A stretch of 43,456 nt of DNA. Origin: an uncultured Bacteroidales bacterium. Lineage in GTDB: Bacteria; Bacteroidota; Bacteroidia; Bacteroidales; Paludibacteraceae. Under the pieces are notes generated by a model that did no database searches, was not told the origin of the DNA, and was given only the letters and a program-made list of their open reading frames with translations. The position numbers were made by a program, and so were the translations under genes. Position 1 is the first letter of the stretch. Every line of letters begins with the position of its first letter. Location: NCBI GenBank assembly GCA_900321005.1, contig ONUF01000014.1, positions 1 to 43,456 of the forward strand, in the 5' to 3' direction. Below are positions 1-7,095 of this stretch, in pieces.

Positions 1-97
1 GCATGTGCGCATGCTGCGGGGCCATGTACGGCGTGAGAAGATCCTGCATGGCTTTCCAACTCTTGCGCTTAATGATAATGTCGTCCAAGGATTCCAT
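1..97 (-). CDS. Partial hypothetical protein (N-terminal 32 residues)
   Basis: The reverse strand is open from an ATG at 97 to the window edge and begins MESLDDIIIKRKSWKAMQDL. The product is not recognised. It follows the same leftward direction as the small genes upstream (306-1907) and starts 8 bases after the T-run of a hairpin at 112-168. No TAnnTTTG element is visible between 98 and 305 on this strand, so it may depend on read-through of that hairpin. The gene runs off the window, so its length is unknown. Confidence 0.45.
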   Translation of the reverse strand, partial: MESLDDIIIKRKSWKAMQDLLTPYMAPQHAHM

Positions 98-104
98 AAA
101 TTTT

Positions 105-168
105 TAAAAAAGTAGTGAGAGAGACTACAGAGAGAGTATGTACACTATGCAGAGAGTCTCTCTACTAC
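105..168 (-). terminator. Hairpin plus T-run, leftward
   Basis: Arms 155-168 and 112-126 pair with one bulged base (GTAGTAGAGAGACT against AGTCTCTCTCACTAC, read leftward). A run of six T follows on the reverse strand. It lies after the 306-494 gene and directly before the start at 97, so it could end the upstream operon or act as an attenuator for the partial gene. Confidence 0.55.
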
Positions 169-305
169 GAAATTTTCTTTTAAATTTTCTTTTGGCTACT
201 TTTCTTTTATGCCTTTCTTTTAAGCCCCCCTTTCCTCCTCTCGCCTTGTATTTATTTTGTACAAATTTGACCAAAAAAGATACAAGCTATATGGAGGATG
301 ATGAG

Positions 306-494
306 TTAGACTTCGCAGCGGTGCGTCATGTCGTAGAGCATGATGGCGTGGGGATCGGAGACCCGAAGTTCGGAGCAGATTTGCTCCAAACGTTCGGGTT
401 CGATATTGTCCGGATGGAAGGACGGTTCGTGCATGTCGACCGAGACCTTTCGTAGCCGCTCCAGGATCTGCTGCTTTTTTGTCGATACCAACAT
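306..494 (-). CDS. Hypothetical small protein (62 aa)
   Basis: The 62-residue frame starts 3 bases after the stop of the 139-residue gene at 498-917, so the two very likely share one transcript. The product is charged, with an N-terminal KKQQILERLRK helix-like stretch and no signal peptide or membrane segment. I do not recognise the family. The tight spacing and the absence of a promoter in the gap support a real gene in a two-gene operon, followed by the hairpin at 112-168. Confidence 0.55.
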   Translation of the reverse strand: MLVSTKKQQILERLRKVSVDMHEPSFHPDNIEPERLEQICSELRVSDPHAIMLYDMTHRCEV

Positions 495-497
495 AAG

Positions 498-917
498 TTA
501 CTTGCTCAGGAAGGCGATGGTGAAACCCAGTTGAACGCACTTAGGATGGTCGATAGCCAGTTGGGCGACGAGTTCTTCGGTTTGCCTTTTCTTGTCCTCA
601 ATCTCTTTCAATAACTGCTTGTATAGACGAAAGTTAGGGTCATTGAGATGCTTGGATCTCCAGTCGGTTTTGTCAGGTCGCTGCACGCGGATCTTGTAGA
701 TCTTGTCACCGTACATACAGACTACGGTACCGGTGAAATCCTTGTTCTCCGGATCAGCGTCTAACTTCGCCTGCAGTTCAGCGACTGCCTGTGGACGCAG
801 TTCGTCCACTTTGTTCTTGATCTCGGCCAGTTCAGCAGACTTCTCGCAGAACGGTTTAATACTCTTTTTTGCTTCATTTTTAGCCAACGTGATGGCTTTT
901 ACTTGTTTCTTTGCCAT
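498..917 (-). CDS. Hypothetical protein (139 aa), Lys/Glu-rich
   Basis: This 139-residue protein begins MAKKQVKAITLAKNEAKK. The N-terminal and C-terminal thirds look helical and charged. The middle holds a short beta-like stretch (TGTVVCMYGDKIYKIRV, about residues 63-79). No signal peptide or membrane segment is seen and no family is recognised. A good promoter lies upstream (1003-1034) and the 62-residue gene follows after 3 bases. The start is the first ATG after the promoter. Function unknown. Confidence 0.65.
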   Translation of the reverse strand: MAKKQVKAITLAKNEAKKSIKPFCEKSAELAEIKNKVDELRPQAVAELQAKLDADPENKDFTGTVVCMYGDKIYKIRVQRPDKTDWRSKHLNDPNFRLYKQLLKEIEDKKRQTEELVAQLAIDHPKCVQLGFTIAFLSK

Positions 918-1002
918 AATTTTGTTTGTTGTTTGTGCGGGACATCTCCCGCGGGTTAAAAATTATGACAAGCGCTTGTCGTTGTTTTAGGAATTCCGAG
1001 TG

Positions 1003-1034
1003 CAAAAGTAGCACAAAAAATGCAGCCACTCAAA
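1003..1034 (-). promoter_or_regulatory. Bacteroidales-type promoter for the 139-aa gene
   Basis: On the reverse strand TTTG (1034-1031) is separated by 20 bases from TACTTTTG (1010-1003), matching the -33/-7 consensus of this phylum. The -33 lies in the loop and arm of the terminator hairpin at 1018-1048, so the two signals overlap. Confidence 0.75.
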
Positions 1035-1048
1035 TTGTGACTGCATTT
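1015..1048 (-). terminator. Rho-independent terminator, leftward
   Basis: Arms 1037-1048 and 1018-1029 form a 12-base-pair stem with one G-T pair and a 7-base loop, followed on the reverse strand by a T-run ending near 1015. It follows the 136-residue gene (stop at 1126) and overlaps the promoter of the next gene. Confidence 0.75.
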
Positions 1049-1125
1049 AGCCTGATTATTACAATAGAATTCGAATAGCTCCCTGTTTTTTGTGCGCTAT
1101 TGTTACAATGGATTACAATGAAAGG

Positions 1126-1536
1126 TTAAAAATAGGTATAGAAATTGCTCTCCGTATAATCGCGCATCATGGGCAGTTGTGCGCGCAGGGTGTTGTAGAT
1201 CTTACGTTTGTTATCTCCATGAAAATTGAGGTAGGTCTTTTTCTCAAAGTCCCGCAGGAAAGCTACGAACTCTTTCGCATCTTTCTGACTTGCTTTTTCT
1301 AATTGTTGTTGTACCATCGCGGGCGTCCATATGCCTGCGCGCTTGATAGCATCTATGTCGAGATAGACGCAATAAGACGGCATTTCTTCGAATTCCACAT
1401 CCTCGGAGATGCGCGGTTCAGACGCTTTATCCGGTTGGCTGGTATGGACATGCTCAGCATGCGCGATGTACGTACCGAACGATTGACTGGCGATATAGTT
1501 TCCGGCTACAAAGATATTGCGGTGTTGTTGTCCCAT
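1126..1536 (-). CDS. Hypothetical protein (136 aa)
   Basis: This frame overlaps the end of the coiled-coil gene at 1506-1907 by 31 bases, which implies translational coupling. It begins MGQQHRNIFVAGNYIAS. An acidic stretch follows near residue 45, and the second half (QQQLEKASQKDAKEFVAFLR and on) looks helical. No membrane segment, signal peptide or known motif is seen. A strong terminator follows at 1015-1048. The family is not recognised. Confidence 0.6.
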   Translation of the reverse strand: MGQQHRNIFVAGNYIASQSFGTYIAHAEHVHTSQPDKASEPRISEDVEFEEMPSYCVYLDIDAIKRAGIWTPAMVQQQLEKASQKDAKEFVAFLRDFEKKTYLNFHGDNKRKIYNTLRAQLPMMRDYTESNFYTYF

Positions 1537-1907
1537 AGAGGTAGTGTAGGATCAGAGGGGTTGTTTTTCAGTTTGGTGCGTTTGGTTCGTTTTTGGGAGG
1601 GGAGATAGGTGAGATATCGCTCGATATTGACGGACTCGACATAATCGCCGTTTACGTTAAATGGACGCGATTCCAGTTGCGCAATGCGATCTTCCAGCTG
1701 CTCGTTTTTAGCCACTTCGGCTTCGTAGAGTTGCTTATATCGTTCGGCCTCGTCATGCTCCTGCCGTAAAGAATCCCTCAGCATTTTGTTGTTATCCATC
1801 ACCCGTTGCGTCACCTGTTGTTGGGCGGCGATAAGGGACTCTTGCTGTTCAGAAAAAGCAAGTACCGATGATATGTTTAGATGATCATCCACGTGTTTCT
1901 CATGCAT
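1506..1907 (-). CDS. Hypothetical coiled-coil protein (133 aa)
   Basis: The start is placed at the ATG at 1907, because a promoter at 1923-1954 would lie inside the coding region if the longer frame from 1976 were used. The leader would then be only about 10 bases. Residues about 20-82 form a long Gln/Glu-rich coiled coil (for example KNEQLEDRIAQLESRP). A basic segment (SQKRTKRTKLKNN) follows near the C-terminus. No family is recognised. It heads a two-gene transcript with the overlapping 136-residue gene. Confidence 0.65.
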   Translation of the reverse strand: MHEKHVDDHLNISSVLAFSEQQESLIAAQQQVTQRVMDNNKMLRDSLRQEHDEAERYKQLYEAEVAKNEQLEDRIAQLESRPFNVNGDYVESVNIERYLTYLPSQKRTKRTKLKNNPSDPTLPLWDNNTAISL

Positions 1908-1922
1908 TGGGGAAACGGGTTG

Positions 1923-1954
1923 CAAAGGTACTACTTTTTTCTGAAATGTACAAA
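1923..1954 (-). promoter_or_regulatory. Promoter for the 133-aa/136-aa gene pair
   Basis: Reverse-strand TTTG (1954-1951), exactly 20 bases, then TACCTTTG (1930-1923). The likely transcription start is within about 10 bases of the ATG at 1907, an unusually short leader. Confidence 0.75.
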
Positions 1955-2084
1955 TTTCAGCGAAAGAAAAATGCACAAAATCTTCTATTTTCTTGCGATT
2001 ACTCTATACATACGAGAAACCGCCCGCTCTTCGCAGACGGCTCCCCTTCACACTTTCACACAAAAATGTGGGTAAAATCGCATT

Positions 2085-2108
2085 ACGGCCGCAGTTCGCG
2101 GCCGTTTT
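2085..2108 (+). terminator. GC-rich hairpin with T-run upstream of cdd
   Basis: ACGGCCGC and GCGGCCGT form a perfect 8-base-pair stem around AGTTC, followed by TTTTG. It has the form of a rightward terminator, but no rightward gene precedes it. It may insulate the cdd promoter directly downstream, end a small RNA, or serve as a protein site. The rest of 1908-2205 shows no gene. Confidence 0.45.
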
Positions 2109-2128
2109 GTTGTAATTATGCAAAAATA

Positions 2129-2160
2129 TTTGCATATGTCAGAAAAAAGCAGTATCTTTG
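2129..2160 (+). promoter_or_regulatory. Promoter of cdd
   Basis: TTTG (2129-2132), 20 bases, TATCTTTG (2153-2160), about 45 bases before the cdd start. Confidence 0.8.
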
Positions 2161-2205
2161 CACCGCAAAGATGTGCACTGAAATTAATATAACCAAATCA
2201 ATAGT

Positions 2206-2688
2206 ATGAAAGAATACAATTTGACGACGAAGATGCGTGCCTATCAGTGGGACGAGTTGACGGATGAGCAGCGCGAGGTGCTCGAGTTGGCGAAAGAGCA
2301 GACGAAGCACAGTTACTGCCCGTACAGCGGTTTCCATGTAGGTGCGGCGGCGAAGTTAGGAAACGGCATCCTGATACCGGGGTGCAACCAAGAGAACGCG
2401 GCATACCCGAGCGGGTTATGCGCCGAGCGTACGGCGTTGTTTGCCGCCGGCGCACAGTACCCGGAGCAGCCGGTGACGAAGCTCGCTATCGCGTGCTTCA
2501 CGGGCGGCCATTTCACCAAAGAACCCGGTTCGCCTTGCGGTTCGTGCCGGCAAGTGATGATTGAGACCGAGCACCGCTACGGCGGAAAAATGGAAGTGCT
2601 GCTGTACGGCGAGGATGCGATATGGGTGTTTGAGTCCGCAGCGGATTTGCTGCCCTTGATCTTCGTCAGTGAGAATTTGAAAGGGTAG
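2206..2688 (+). CDS. cdd: Cytidine deaminase
   Basis: Cytosolic enzyme that deaminates cytidine and deoxycytidine to uridine and deoxyuridine in pyrimidine salvage. The 160-residue protein has both zinc motifs of the family: CAE (near residue 72, with the catalytic Glu) and PCGSCRQ (near residue 112, giving two zinc Cys). The substrate-binding NxE motif is seen as NQENA. The length is slightly above the homotetrameric class because of an N-terminal extension of about 20 residues. It has its own promoter and is followed by an AT-rich hairpin before the permease gene. Confidence 0.95.
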   Translation: MKEYNLTTKMRAYQWDELTDEQREVLELAKEQTKHSYCPYSGFHVGAAAKLGNGILIPGCNQENAAYPSGLCAERTALFAAGAQYPEQPVTKLAIACFTGGHFTKEPGSPCGSCRQVMIETEHRYGGKMEVLLYGEDAIWVFESAADLLPLIFVSENLKG

Positions 2689-2702
2689 TTTATTAGTAAA
2701 AA

Positions 2703-2757
2703 AAACATAGATAAACATAAATAAATACATATTTGCTACGAAATTTTATCTATGTTT
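2703..2757 (+). terminator. AT-rich inverted repeat after cdd
   Basis: Arms AAACATAGATAAA (2703-2715) and TTTATCTATGTTT (2745-2757) are perfect 13-base complements around a 29-base loop. A T-rich stretch follows. It may be a weak terminator or an mRNA-processing hairpin between cdd and the permease. Confidence 0.5.
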
Positions 2758-2778
2758 ATTTACAATAAGAATGAGTGA

Positions 2779-4272
2779 ATGAGTTGGGTGAAGAAAATAG
2801 ATGTGTACTTGCTCTGGAATTTTTTAGGGCTGTTCTTTGCTACTTTCTTCATTGCGATCTTTATCTTGCTGATGCAGTTCATGTGGATCCATGTCGATGA
2901 CCTGGTAGGAAAAGGTATCGGCTTGGGTGTGCTGTCGGAGTTTTTTATCTATGCCACGGCGGCGGTGGTGCCTTTGGCTTTGCCGCTGGCCATCCTGCTC
3001 AGTTCGATCATCTCGTTCGGCAACTTAGCGGAGAAGTCGGAGTTGACGGCGATGAAGGCGGCGGGTATATCCCTCTTCCGGATCATGCGTCCGCTGGTGG
3101 TGGCGGTGGCCTTCCTGAGCGTAGGTGCGTTTTTTTTTAGCAACAACGTGCTGCCCAAGTCGCAGATGAAGCTCTGGGCGCTCATCTTCTCGCTGCGACA
3201 GAAAAGTCCGGAGTTGGACATCCCTGTGGGTGAGTTCTATGCCGACATCAGCGGTTACCATATCTACGTGCACGACAAGGGCCCCCGCGGCGCGCTGTTG
3301 AACATCATGATATACGACTACTCGAACGGCTTCGAGAACGTGAAGGTGATGGTGGCGGACACGGGTCGGCTGACGATCAGCAACGACAAGCGCTATCTGA
3401 TCTTTGACCTGATGAACGGCGAGTCATTCGAGGACCTGAACAGGAAGCAACAGCGCGCGACACGCTCCTCGAGAAACATCCCGTACCGGCGTGAGACCTT
3501 CGCGCACAAGCGGCTGCTCATCGACTTCTCGACGGACTTCAACCGCTTCGACGAGTCGATCCTCGAGGACCAGCACGTGAGTAAGAACGTGGCGCAGTTG
3601 ACGCGCTCGATCGACTCGGTGCGGGTGGTAGCCGAAGGACGGAGTAGGGAGCAGAGTACGCAGTTGCTGTCCGACCGCTATTTCGGACGCGAGTCGCGGC
3701 GGAGCGTGACCTTACCGACCCAAGTGACAGAGGAAGACAAAGCGAAATACAGCCGGGAGGAACTATGGAACTCGATGAACGTATTTAGACAAAAGCAAGT
3801 GTATCAGATTGCGATTGAGCGCGCCAAGTCCTACCGCGACCAGATCGAATACAACGCGCTGCTGTTAGAGGACGTCGACCGGTATATCCGCAAGCACCAG
3901 ATCGAGTTGTACCGCAAATATACCCTGGCATTCGCCTGCCTGATCTTCTTCTTCATCGGTGCGCCTCTCGGGGCAATCATCCGCAAGGGAGGTCTGGGAG
4001 CGCCGGTGGTGATCTCGGTGGTGATGTTTATCATCTATTACATCATCGACAACACGGGATATAAGATGGCGCGCGAAGCCTTATGGCCCTGCTGGGCGGG
4101 TATGTGGCTCAGTTCGTTCGTGCTGCTGCCGGCGGGAATCTTCCTGACCTACAAAGCAGCGACCGACTCGCCGCTGTTCAACCCTGAAGCGTGGGAGAAA
4201 TGGTGGAAACAGGCTGTTTCCACGTGTAAAGAGTTTAAATTGTTTCACTGCGTGAAACGTTTAAGGGTTTAA
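2779..4272 (+). CDS. LptF/LptG (YjgP/YjgQ) family LPS-export permease
   Basis: Inner-membrane subunit of the Lpt machine that pulls lipopolysaccharide out of the inner membrane toward the outer membrane with LptB, LptC and LptA. The order of parts fits the family: about three membrane helices in residues 10-125, a large periplasmic region (about 125-375), then three helices (about 378-470). The conserved region around [18 protein letters not shown] is present. Sequence alone does not decide LptF from LptG. The last 25 residues are a Cys/Phe/Lys-rich tail encoded by two perfect hairpins (4203-4258), which looks like an added end. The start ATG lies in an 8-base direct repeat (GAATGAGT twice). 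ribBA follows 7 bases after the stop. Confidence 0.9.
   Translation: MSWVKKIDVYLLWNFLGLFFATFFIAIFILLMQFMWIHVDDLVGKGIGLGVLSEFFIYATAAVVPLALPLAILLSSIISFGNLAEKSELTAMKAAGISLFRIMRPLVVAVAFLSVGAFFFSNNVLPKSQMKLWALIFSLRQKSPELDIPVGEFYADISGYHIYVHDKGPRGALLNIMIYDYSNGFENVKVMVADTGRLTISNDKRYLIFDLMNGESFEDLNRKQQRATRSSRNIPYRRETFAHKRLLIDFSTDFNRFDESILEDQHVSKNVAQLTRSIDSVRVVAEGRSREQSTQLLSDRYFGRESRRSVTLPTQVTEEDKAKYSREELWNSMNVFRQKQVYQIAIERAKSYRDQIEYNALLLEDVDRYIRKHQIELYRKYTLAFACLIFFFIGAPLGAIIRKGGLGAPVVISVVMFIIYYIIDNTGYKMAREALWPCWAGMWLSSFVLLPAGIFLTYKAATDSPLFNPEAWEKWWKQAVSTCKEFKLFHCVKRLRV
4203..4258 (+). repeat. Two tandem perfect hairpins in the permease C-terminal tail
   Basis: GTGGAAACA-GGC-TGTTTCCAC (4203-4223) and GTTTCAC-TGC-GTGAAAC (4242-4258) are perfect stems with 3-base loops within the last 25 codons of the permease gene. 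The surrounding bases are made of GTTTAA-like words. Confidence 0.7.
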
Positions 4273-4279
4273 AAGAATT

Positions 4280-5548
4280 ATGAGAATTATGAGAATCAAT
4301 ACGATAGAAGAAGCATTAGAGGATTTCCGTCAGGGGAAGTTCGTGATCGTCGTGGACGATGAAGACCGCGAGAACGAAGGCGACTTCATTATCGCGGCGG
4401 AGAAAATCACGCCGGAGAAAGTGAATTTCATGCTGCAGCACGGCCGCGGCGTACTCTGCTGCCCGATCACGGAGGCACGCTGTGCGCAGTTGGACCTGAT
4501 GCACCAGGTGACGAACAACACCTCGATGCTCGGTACACCGTTCACGGTGACGGTCGATAAACTCGAAGGTTGCACGACGGGTGTGTCGGCAGCCGACCGC
4601 GCGGCAACCATCCTGGCCCTCGCGGACCCCAACAGCAAACCCGAGACCTTCGGTCGCCCGGGACATATCAACCCGCTGTACGCGAAAGCCGGCGGTGTGC
4701 TGCAACGCGCCGGACATACGGAGGCAGGTGTGGACCTCGCCCGCCTGGCAGGACTGCAACCTGCGGCGGCGCTGATAGAGATCATGAACGCCGACGGCAG
4801 CATGGCCCGCATGCCGCAACTGCAGGAGGTGGCGAAAGAGTTCGGACTGAAGATCATCACGATTAAAGATTTAATCGAGTACCGATTAAATCATGGCGAA
4901 AGGCAAACGGCTAATGGCGAAAGCAATCATTCGCCTTTAACCTCCAACCATTCGCCTCTTATTGAGCGGGGGGAGACGGTGTTCCTGCCGACGGCGAACG
5001 GGGAGTTTATGCTGACGCCGTTCCGCGACCTGACGACGGGTCTGGAGCACGTGGTGCTGAGCAAAGGCGAGTGGAAGAAAGACGAACCGATCCTCTGCCG
5101 CGTCCATTCGAGTTGCATGACCGGCGATGTGTTCGGATCGAAACGCTGCGAGTGCGGCGAGCAGTTGGCGAAGGCGATGCAGATGATTGAAGCCGAAGGA
5201 CGCGGACTGATCGTCTATATGAATCAGGAGGGTCGCGGTATCGGACTGATGAACAAGATCCGCGCGTACAAACTCCAGGAGCAAGGTGAAGACACCGTGG
5301 AGGCCAATGTGCATTTGGGTTTCCGACCGGACGAACGGGACTACGGCGTGGGCGCACAGATATTGCGCGAGATGGGCGCGTGCAAACTGCGGCTGATGAC
5401 CAACAACCCCGTGAAGCGCGTGGGACTGGAGAGTTACGGCATCGAGATCGTGGAGAATGTGCCGATAGAGATCCAACCGAACCGCTGGAACGAGCGCTAC
5501 ATGCGCACCAAAAAAGAGAAGATGCACCACGACCTGAAGCTGGTGTAA
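4280..5548 (+). CDS. ribBA: Bifunctional DHBP synthase / GTP cyclohydrolase II
   Basis: Catalyses both entry steps of riboflavin synthesis: ribulose 5-phosphate to 3,4-dihydroxy-2-butanone 4-phosphate (N-terminal half) and GTP to the diaminopyrimidine (C-terminal half). The N-terminal half has [10 protein letters not shown] and RPGHINPL. The C-terminal half has the zinc cysteines in [17 protein letters not shown] and the NQEGRGIGL loop. The domains join through an unusual linker (about residues 203-228, [11 protein letters not shown] and two NHSPL copies) encoded by 7-base repeats at 4895-4962. Two in-frame ATGs (4280 and 4289) lie in a 9-base direct repeat. The first gives MRIMRI and either could be used. 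Confidence 0.95.
   Translation: MRIMRINTIEEALEDFRQGKFVIVVDDEDRENEGDFIIAAEKITPEKVNFMLQHGRGVLCCPITEARCAQLDLMHQVTNNTSMLGTPFTVTVDKLEGCTTGVSAADRAATILALADPNSKPETFGRPGHINPLYAKAGGVLQRAGHTEAGVDLARLAGLQPAAALIEIMNADGSMARMPQLQEVAKEFGLKIITIKDLIEYRLNHGERQTANGESNHSPLTSNHSPLIERGETVFLPTANGEFMLTPFRDLTTGLEHVVLSKGEWKKDEPILCRVHSSCMTGDVFGSKRCECGEQLAKAMQMIEAEGRGLIVYMNQEGRGIGLMNKIRAYKLQEQGEDTVEANVHLGFRPDERDYGVGAQILREMGACKLRLMTNNPVKRVGLESYGIEIVENVPIEIQPNRWNERYMRTKKEKMHHDLKLV
4895..4962 (+). repeat. Two facing 7-base arrays inside ribBA
   Basis: Left array: GGCGAAA, GGCAAAC, GGCTAAT, GGCGAAA (4895-4922). After 5 bases, right array: CATTCGC, CTTTAAC, CTCCAAC, CATTCGC, CTCTTAT (4928-4962). The right array is close to the reverse complement of the left, so the RNA can fold into a long imperfect hairpin. 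It encodes the interdomain linker without breaking the frame. Confidence 0.85.
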
Positions 5549-5579
5549 AGAGTTTGGCACGATATTTGAGAGACTAAAG

Positions 5580-5619
5580 TATCGGGATACCGATATACCG
5601 ATATATCGGGATACCGAGG
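5580..5619 (+). repeat. 8-base tandem array before the Trp/His-rich gene
   Basis: Five units: TATCGGGA, TACCGATA, TACCGATA, TATCGGGA, TACCGAGG. They fill part of the 92-base gap between ribBA and the start at 5641. The units themselves are partly palindromic. Confidence 0.85.
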
Positions 5620-5640
5620 AACCATTAAAAAATTACAATT

Positions 5641-6993
5641 ATGAGACGATTAACTACACTTTTGATGACGTTGATGCTGATGTGCATGGCGGCATGGGCG
5701 GAGCAGACGGTAACCGTTTCCGCCAACAGTTCGGACATCTCCGAGGGCCTGGACTTGAAGGTTGTAGCTAAGCTTTTTGCAGAGGCTAAGAACCTGGAAG
5801 AGTTCGAGACGATGCTCAACAACCCGGACAGCGCATTCTGCAACCTCGACCTGAACGGAGACGGTCAAGTGGATTATCTGCGCGTAGTAGAGACAGGCGA
5901 AGGCAACAAGCGATTGATTGTTCTGCAAGCCGTTCTGGCGAAAGATATCTATCAGGACGTAGCGTCTATCTACGTGGAGAAAGACGAGAAGGACGAGGTA
6001 AGCGTTCAGATAGTTGGCGACGAATACGTTTACGGTACGGAATACATCATCGAACCGGTATATGTTTACCGTCCTGTCATATACGATTGGTTCTGGTGCG
6101 ACGCATGGTATGCATGGAACAGTCCCTGGTACTGGGGCTTCTGGCCGGGATGGTGGTACGCTCACGCATGCTGGGCACACGACTGGTACTGGCACCACTG
6201 CTACGCATGGCATCATCACCACCACTGCTGTTCGTTCCGCCACGCACGCGCCGTTCGTCACGGCTACCGGGACTTACACCGCGGAGTATCGCGTAGAGAC
6301 TACGCCGCTGCGCATCCCGACCGCTCGTTCTCGGAGCGCAATGCAGGGATGAGGAACGCCGGTGATATCCGTCGCACCGCGACGACAGGCGGCGGACGCA
6401 CGGCCTCCGGTACCGCTACGACCCGCAGCGCAGGTTCGTTCGACCGCACAGCCGGCAGCCGCACCTACGGCAGCACGAACACCGCAGCAGCGCGCAGCGC
6501 AGGCACGACGGGAACGACCCGCACCGCCAGCGGAACGGCTACCACCCGCAGCACCGGCACACGCACCGAAGCAGGAGCACGCAGCGCCAGCGTCACCGCA
6601 GGTACTCGCAGCACCGGCACCGCTACCACGAGCACTCGCACGGCATCCGGTACGGCTACGACCCGCACAGCAAGCGGTAGCGCCACGACCCGCAGCGCAG
6701 GCAGCACGGCTTCGTATAGCAGTTCGCGCAGCGCGATCACCACGCGTTCGGCAGGCGCGACCTACAGCACCGGCACCCGTACCGCCAGCGGCAGCTCCAG
6801 CGCACGAACCTACTCCGGCAGTTCGAGCACTCGCTCCAGCAGTTCGTACTCAACTCCGAGCAGAAGCAGCAGTTACAGCGGTAGCCGCTCCAGCGGAGGT
6901 TTCTCCGGCGGTAGCAGCAGTCGCTCGGGTGGAGGAGGCTTCTCCGGAGGCGGCGGACGCTCCAGCGGCGGAAGTGCAGGTACTCGCCGATAA
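5641..6993 (+). CDS. Secreted Trp/His-rich protein with EF-hand-like loop and Ser/Thr/Arg repeat tail
   Basis: Unknown function; 450 residues. Residues 1-20 are a signal peptide ending AWA. Residues about 22-140 form a compact domain that contains DLNGDGQVDYL, a close match to an EF-hand or dockerin-type calcium loop. Residues about 145-200 are extremely rich in Trp, Tyr, His and Cys (for example WYWHHCYAWHHHHHCC), suggesting metal or haem binding. From about residue 225 to the end the sequence is low-complexity: TASGTATTRS-like repeats and then Gly/Ser-rich (GGGGFSGGGGRSSGG). It is probably periplasmic or surface-exposed. A bidirectional terminator follows. Confidence 0.85.
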   Translation: MRRLTTLLMTLMLMCMAAWAEQTVTVSANSSDISEGLDLKVVAKLFAEAKNLEEFETMLNNPDSAFCNLDLNGDGQVDYLRVVETGEGNKRLIVLQAVLAKDIYQDVASIYVEKDEKDEVSVQIVGDEYVYGTEYIIEPVYVYRPVIYDWFWCDAWYAWNSPWYWGFWPGWWYAHACWAHDWYWHHCYAWHHHHHCCSFRHARAVRHGYRDLHRGVSRRDYAAAHPDRSFSERNAGMRNAGDIRRTATTGGGRTASGTATTRSAGSFDRTAGSRTYGSTNTAAARSAGTTGTTRTASGTATTRSTGTRTEAGARSASVTAGTRSTGTATTSTRTASGTATTRTASGSATTRSAGSTASYSSSRSAITTRSAGATYSTGTRTASGSSSARTYSGSSSTRSSSSYSTPSRSSSYSGSRSSGGFSGGSSSRSGGGGFSGGGGRSSGGSAGTRR

Positions 6994-7014
6994 GACCGGC
7001 AAGGGATAGAAAAC

Positions 7015-7044
7015 AAATAAGGTGGCCAAGCGGTCACCTTATTT
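7015..7044. terminator. Bidirectional terminator between convergent genes
   Basis: AAATAAGGTGGCC and GGTCACCTTATTT form a 13-base-pair stem with one G-T pair and a 4-base loop. The AT-rich flanks give T-rich tails on both strands. It separates the rightward secreted-protein gene from leftward aspA. Confidence 0.75.
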
Positions 7045-7047
7045 ATA

Positions 7048-7095
7048 TTACGCATGTATGCGCGTATGTATAGATGTATGCGCGTGTGCGTGTTA
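7048..7095 (-). repeat. 8-base-periodic array starting at the aspA stop codon
   Basis: Read leftward, the stop codon TAA opens the array: TAACACGC, ACACGCGC, ATACATCT, ATACATAC, GCGCATAC, ATGCGTAA. The units are degenerate but keep an 8-base period. Confidence 0.6.

Noticed and set aside
6362-7009. Pro/Ala/Arg-rich frame (215 aa) within the secreted-protein gene
   Set aside because: It is a shifted reading of the low-complexity tail and has no independent start signal.
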